DNA from: Pontibacter harenae
GTDB taxonomy: Bacteria > Bacteroidota > Bacteroidia > Cytophagales > Hymenobacteraceae
Direction: 5' to 3'
Assembly (NCBI RefSeq): GCF_020907245.1
Contig: NZ_JAJJWH010000017.1
Coordinates: 1 to 64,000 of the forward strand
Length of the DNA: 64,000 bases
The notes beneath the pieces are model-generated. The model saw only the letters and a program-made list of their open reading frames with translations. It was not told the DNA's origin and did not search any database. Positions 62,401 to 64,000 of the stretch are shown here, piece by piece (position 1 is the first letter of the stretch; each line of letters begins with the position of its first letter). The position numbers and the translations under genes are program-made.

Positions 62401-63014
62401 ACAGGTGTGCGTCTTACCTGCACTGTTTGCCGCAGTACAGTTGAGCGGCAGCCCTGGTTATTGGTGCCATACACTTGCACTTCAAAAGATGCCAGTCCTT
62501 TGCCTGTCGCTTCGTAGGTATGTGTTACGCTCGTGCCTCTTGCTGTGCTGCCATCCCCAAAAACCCAGGTATAAACTACATTATCTTCTGGCGGAGCAGG
62601 GTTATCAATTTCGAAAGTGATAGGCGAACCGCCACAAACGTCAGTAGTTGGTGTTACAGTGAAAACAGGCGGAGCTGGTGTAGGTACTACGCGCACCTCT
62701 ACCTGACCTGATGAAATAGTTGCAGGATCACAGTCTGCACCTGTAGCTTGCACGGTATAAACACCAGCAATACTTACGGTTATTGTCTGAGAATTAGAAA
62801 CAAAATTTCCGTCGCGAAACCACTCCCAGGAAGTAGCTGTAAAACCAGTGGCATTTCCAGCTAAATCTACACTCTGACCCTGACAAAGTGTAGTTCCGCC
62901 ATTTCCAACTACAGCAATAGAAACAGAACAATTCTGAGCAAGTAACGGATTTACTTGCAACAGGTAGAATATAAAAAGTAGTAGGCTTACGCTTTTGTAT
63001 AAAGGTGTAGGCAT
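59421..63014 (-). CDS. T9SS type B cargo with PKD and four 93-residue repeats
   Basis: A 1197-aa secreted protein. Signal peptide about 1-26; an Ig-like domain (about 30-110); PKD-type domains (about 115-440: VVYTWVFGDGSTARGTSVTHTYE, and later YFVDWGDGNG); Ig-like domains to about 565; four tandem repeats of about 93 residues (about 570-950) each starting NNTI or NNSI and containing TGGxGxYxYxW, STTGP and TWFRRxVxS; one more Ig-like domain (about 955-1035); and a type B sorting domain (IPNAFTPNGDFVNELW, FNRWGNEVFSS, ATYYYIIYL). It is an adhesin-like surface protein exported by T9SS. It overlaps its PorP/SprF partner by 4 nt. Confidence 0.9.
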   Translation of the reverse strand: MPTPLYKSVSLLLFIFYLLQVNPLLAQNCSVSIAVVGNGGTTLCQGQSVDLAGNATGFTATSWEWFRDGNFVSNSQTITVSIAGVYTVQATGADCDPATISSGQVEVRVVPTPAPPVFTVTPTTDVCGGSPITFEIDNPAPPEDNVVYTWVFGDGSTARGTSVTHTYEATGKGLASFEVQVYGTNNQGCRSTVLRQTVQVRRTPVISFTEENDFNVCLPDTVSPSDTTIVAVLTNTTDESLYDITRYFVDWGDGNGEVAYDPSEFPLESPNPYDSLRSYTINVRAVNANGCETNFTREFNVSQKPKANFTFNKEPEGTPPSCTPIIVSLGDSSTGGDLTYQWEILDQNNIGGWEVIFGDLESDSLQIRFENSGIFQIQLVVSNACGSDTTDQSVIVGWPQANLSGDIVACGDTTIRFGQEQVFFDPNFGNTVTYEWFVDGNQVSTEQYPELQFSARNAPYQVSVRITNECGSSDLIGPPQPINVTVYPVPGSPVVQDQTTCEGETVTITPTGPGTNYNWYNQPTGGTLLSTGASFTTPVLTGNVTYYVETISQEGCSSERVPVTVNVVPAIDNNTITPVSQSICTGGIPAEMLGSAPTGGAGSAYTYTWQVSTTGPTSGFALASGVNNTRNYTPTVISRTTWYRRIVSSGSCTADTSVAVQVEVVPAIQNNTIEAAQEICANEDAAPIIGARATGGTGTISYEWQISTQGPAEENFVPAPGVSDGENYEPGVLTQDTWIRRVAISGGCRVASEPVKITVYPELANNTISEDQEVCTGSAPEPLMGSEPTGGSGSYIYVWESSTTGPNGGFAPAAGTNNGQSYTPATLTQTTWFRRVVRSAACETTPSNVVAITINPGVTNNSIAASQEVCDGDVPATLTGSTPSGGNGQYQYLWESSITGPTVGFSPAGGNNTGQSYMPTAITQNTWFRRTVTSAGCSSQSEAVAITVIRRPNAPTVQARSISACLDSTVTLSVLNPNGHTYEWYAEPTGGNVLFVGPNFPTPRLSQTTTFYVQAVNENNCSSTTRTPVTVTVVEATADAGEDVTIIQGRTTELRARGGATYSWEPAEGIVNPNSDIITVRPDVTTTYTVTVTTAEGCTATDEVTVFVTPALVIPNAFTPNGDFVNELWLIENVENFPDLRVQVFNRWGNEVFSSRGYSTPWDGRFNGEDLPVATYYYIIYLNSAEKPISGNVTIIR
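60150..61305 (-). repeat. four tandem 93-residue coding repeats
   Basis: Four copies inside the 1197-residue cargo, each about 93 codons, with an N-terminal NNTI/NNSI, a Cys about ten residues later, a Gly-rich ATGG/PTGG turn and a C-terminal WxRRxVxSxxC. Copies three and four are the closest to each other. Confidence 0.78.
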
Positions 63015-63275
63015 CTTGCCAAAATTTAAGGGTGAATCTAGGCTTTGCGCATTTATAACGTTATATCGCCTGAATTGGATTTAACATAACTCAACTTTCT
63101 TTGCAAATAATGCTATATCTCTATATAAATGTGCAGACACATTAGTTTATGCATCTCCTAAACATTTATCAACCAAAACATTAACTCCATTAAGAGAAAC
63201 GACAAAAAACTATACATAAGTATACTTACACTACACTCAAAGCAAATTTATTCTCTCTGCTAGCAACCCATTTAA
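63015..63275. promoter_or_regulatory. upstream region of the 1197-residue cargo
   Basis: A 261-nt AT-rich, gene-free stretch that must hold the cargo promoter on the minus strand. I could not find a complete -33/-7 pair. The perfect palindrome TAAGTATACTTA is at 63217-63228; its role is unknown. Confidence 0.4.
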
Positions 63276-63317
63276 AAAAGGAAAGGTCCTGCCGTGTTCG
63301 GCAGGACCTTTCCTTTT
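63276..63317. terminator. terminator after the right-edge T9SS protein
   Basis: A perfect 19-bp stem (63276-63294 with 63299-63317, core GGAAAGGTCCTGCCG) with a TGTT loop. On the minus strand it is followed by a T-run, so it ends the transcript of the partial gene at 63420-64000. Confidence 0.88.
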
Positions 63318-63419
63318 ATTTCAATTTTTACTTGTTTCTGTTCTAATGCTCTCCTATTCGTTGTGCTTCATGAGAACGCAAGTATGAAACTGGTATTTTG
63401 ATAGTGTAATAACCAACTT

Positions 63420-64000
63420 TTACTTAGCAAGTATCCATTTTATAGTGCTCGAAGAATCTGACGTAAGCACTTTTACAAAGTATATGCCTGCTGGCAAATG
63501 TGCTAAATCTAGCTCCTGCTGTGCTTGCACTACCTCAAAGCTACTCTGATAAACCACTTGCCCCATGCCATTGTAAAGAACCACACGCACTTTTCTTAAA
63601 GCTTCCGCAGAGGCAATCCTTAGTTTTCCGTTGCTTGGGTTTGGGTACAGTTTAAAGCCTTTAGCCACTAACTCGTCAGATACAGCTGTTGGCTGAAGCG
63701 TTACCTGCAGAGGCTCTGAAAAATCTGACTGGCAGTTCTGCTCATTTGCTACACGTACCCTATACTCACCTGCTTCGGCTACCGTTATTGTTTGCGTAGA
63801 GGTGTTGGGTAAAGCCTGTCCGTTCAGTTGCCACTCGTAGCTAGCACCGCTTATATTGGCTGTAAGTTGGTTCCCTGTTTGTGTGATGGTTGGTTTAGCT
63901 GGAGCGTTCTGCCCTACCACCGTTACTTCATCCTGGAATTCACAAGTGCCGTTTGTAGCTGTTACAGTATAAGTATAAGAACCCGCTGCCGTAACTGTTA
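63420..64000 (-). CDS. T9SS type A sorting domain protein (partial, cut by window edge)
   Basis: The minus-strand frame is open to the end of the window, so the 5' part is missing. I see only the C-terminal 193 codons or so: the end of an Ig-like repeat (GSYTYTVTATNG, then a second ANISGASYEWQLNGQ repeat with QTITVAEAGEYRVRVANEQNC) and a type A sorting domain (LYPNPSNGKLRIASAEALRKVRVVLYNGMGQVVYQS...HLPAGIYFVKV, ending TIKWILAK). So it is another secreted surface protein. It has its own terminator. An internal GTG at about 63920 is not the true start. Confidence 0.88.
   Translation of the reverse strand, partial: TVTAAGSYTYTVTATNGTCEFQDEVTVVGQNAPAKPTITQTGNQLTANISGASYEWQLNGQALPNTSTQTITVAEAGEYRVRVANEQNCQSDFSEPLQVTLQPTAVSDELVAKGFKLYPNPSNGKLRIASAEALRKVRVVLYNGMGQVVYQSSFEVVQAQQELDLAHLPAGIYFVKVLTSDSSSTIKWILAK

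Noticed and set aside
1-64000. tRNA or rRNA genes and intact insertion sequences
   Set aside because: I looked for cloverleaf-like segments, rRNA landmarks and transposase motifs (DDE, HUH, Tyr/Ser recombinase) on both strands and found none convincing.

Overview
The window looks like chromosomal DNA of a Bacteroidota bacterium, most likely Cytophagales/Hymenobacteraceae and Pontibacter-like. The reasons are type IX secretion (T9SS) sorting domains of both kinds (a 'PNP...G.Y' C-terminus at 17970-20096 and at the right edge, and 'PNxFTPNxD...' C-termini on two giant surface proteins), two PorP/SprF-type outer-membrane proteins, an OmpA/TPR/PD40 protein, Bacteroidota-type TAnnTTTG promoter elements, little Shine-Dalgarno signal and moderate GC. 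The genus is an impression from reading, not the result of a search.

Layout. 1-8.4 kb: a small lipoprotein, polA, a FadL-type porin plus SGNH lipoprotein operon, a divergent thioredoxin-reductase-like disulfide reductase, and a cyanophycinase. 8.4-12 kb: a membrane fatty acid hydroxylase/sterol desaturase, two tandem 54-residue secreted peptides that were not among the long open frames, a hypothetical protein, a small barrel protein and arfB. 12-15.2 kb: a sensory-rhodopsin-transducer-like protein (ASRT family) next to a trehalose-synthase-like GH13 enzyme and a flavin-dependent LLM oxidoreductase, with no rhodopsin nearby. 15.3-20.1 kb: a BlaI/BlaR1-type regulator pair with two palindromic operator candidates, then a secreted metzincin-like protease. 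20.6-28.1 kb: dgt with two tandem GT39-like membrane proteins, then a pair of M16 peptidases, one catalytic and one without the zinc motif and with an extra C-terminal domain. 28.4-32 kb: DUF72 protein, RlpA/SPOR protein, a TlpA thioredoxin fused to a DUF3738-like domain, and a small lipoprotein.

32.3-35.7 kb: a TldD/TldE protease pair whose two genes are separated by a decayed four-helix-bundle (S23-like) gene with two Gln-to-stop changes. 35.7-36 kb: a cluster of palindromic REP-like repeats. 36.3-48.9 kb: a long plus-strand run of the MoxR/DUF58/BatA type (DUF4159, S41 peptidase, MoxR ATPase, an unknown protein coupled to DUF58, BatA-like, DUF4175-like, GDPD and a final membrane protein); several start at TTG or GTG. 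It probably makes an envelope-associated chaperone/stress complex.

48.9-64 kb is entirely minus strand: an alpha/beta hydrolase and then cell-surface machinery. One set is a 1661-residue adhesin (ice-binding-like DUF3494 head, 14 Ig/PKD-like repeats, type B sorting domain), then PorP/SprF, then a PorE-like OmpA protein. A second set is a 1197-residue type B cargo overlapping its PorP/SprF partner by 4 nt. A third secreted protein with a type A sorting domain is cut by the window edge. Each adhesin presumably leaves through the T9SS and is held at the surface by its adjacent SprF-type partner.

No tRNA, rRNA, CRISPR array or intact insertion sequence was seen. The observations I would follow first are the DUF3494-headed T9SS adhesin, the rhodopsin-less ASRT/GH13 pair, the twin small secreted peptides and the interrupted tldD-tldE pair.
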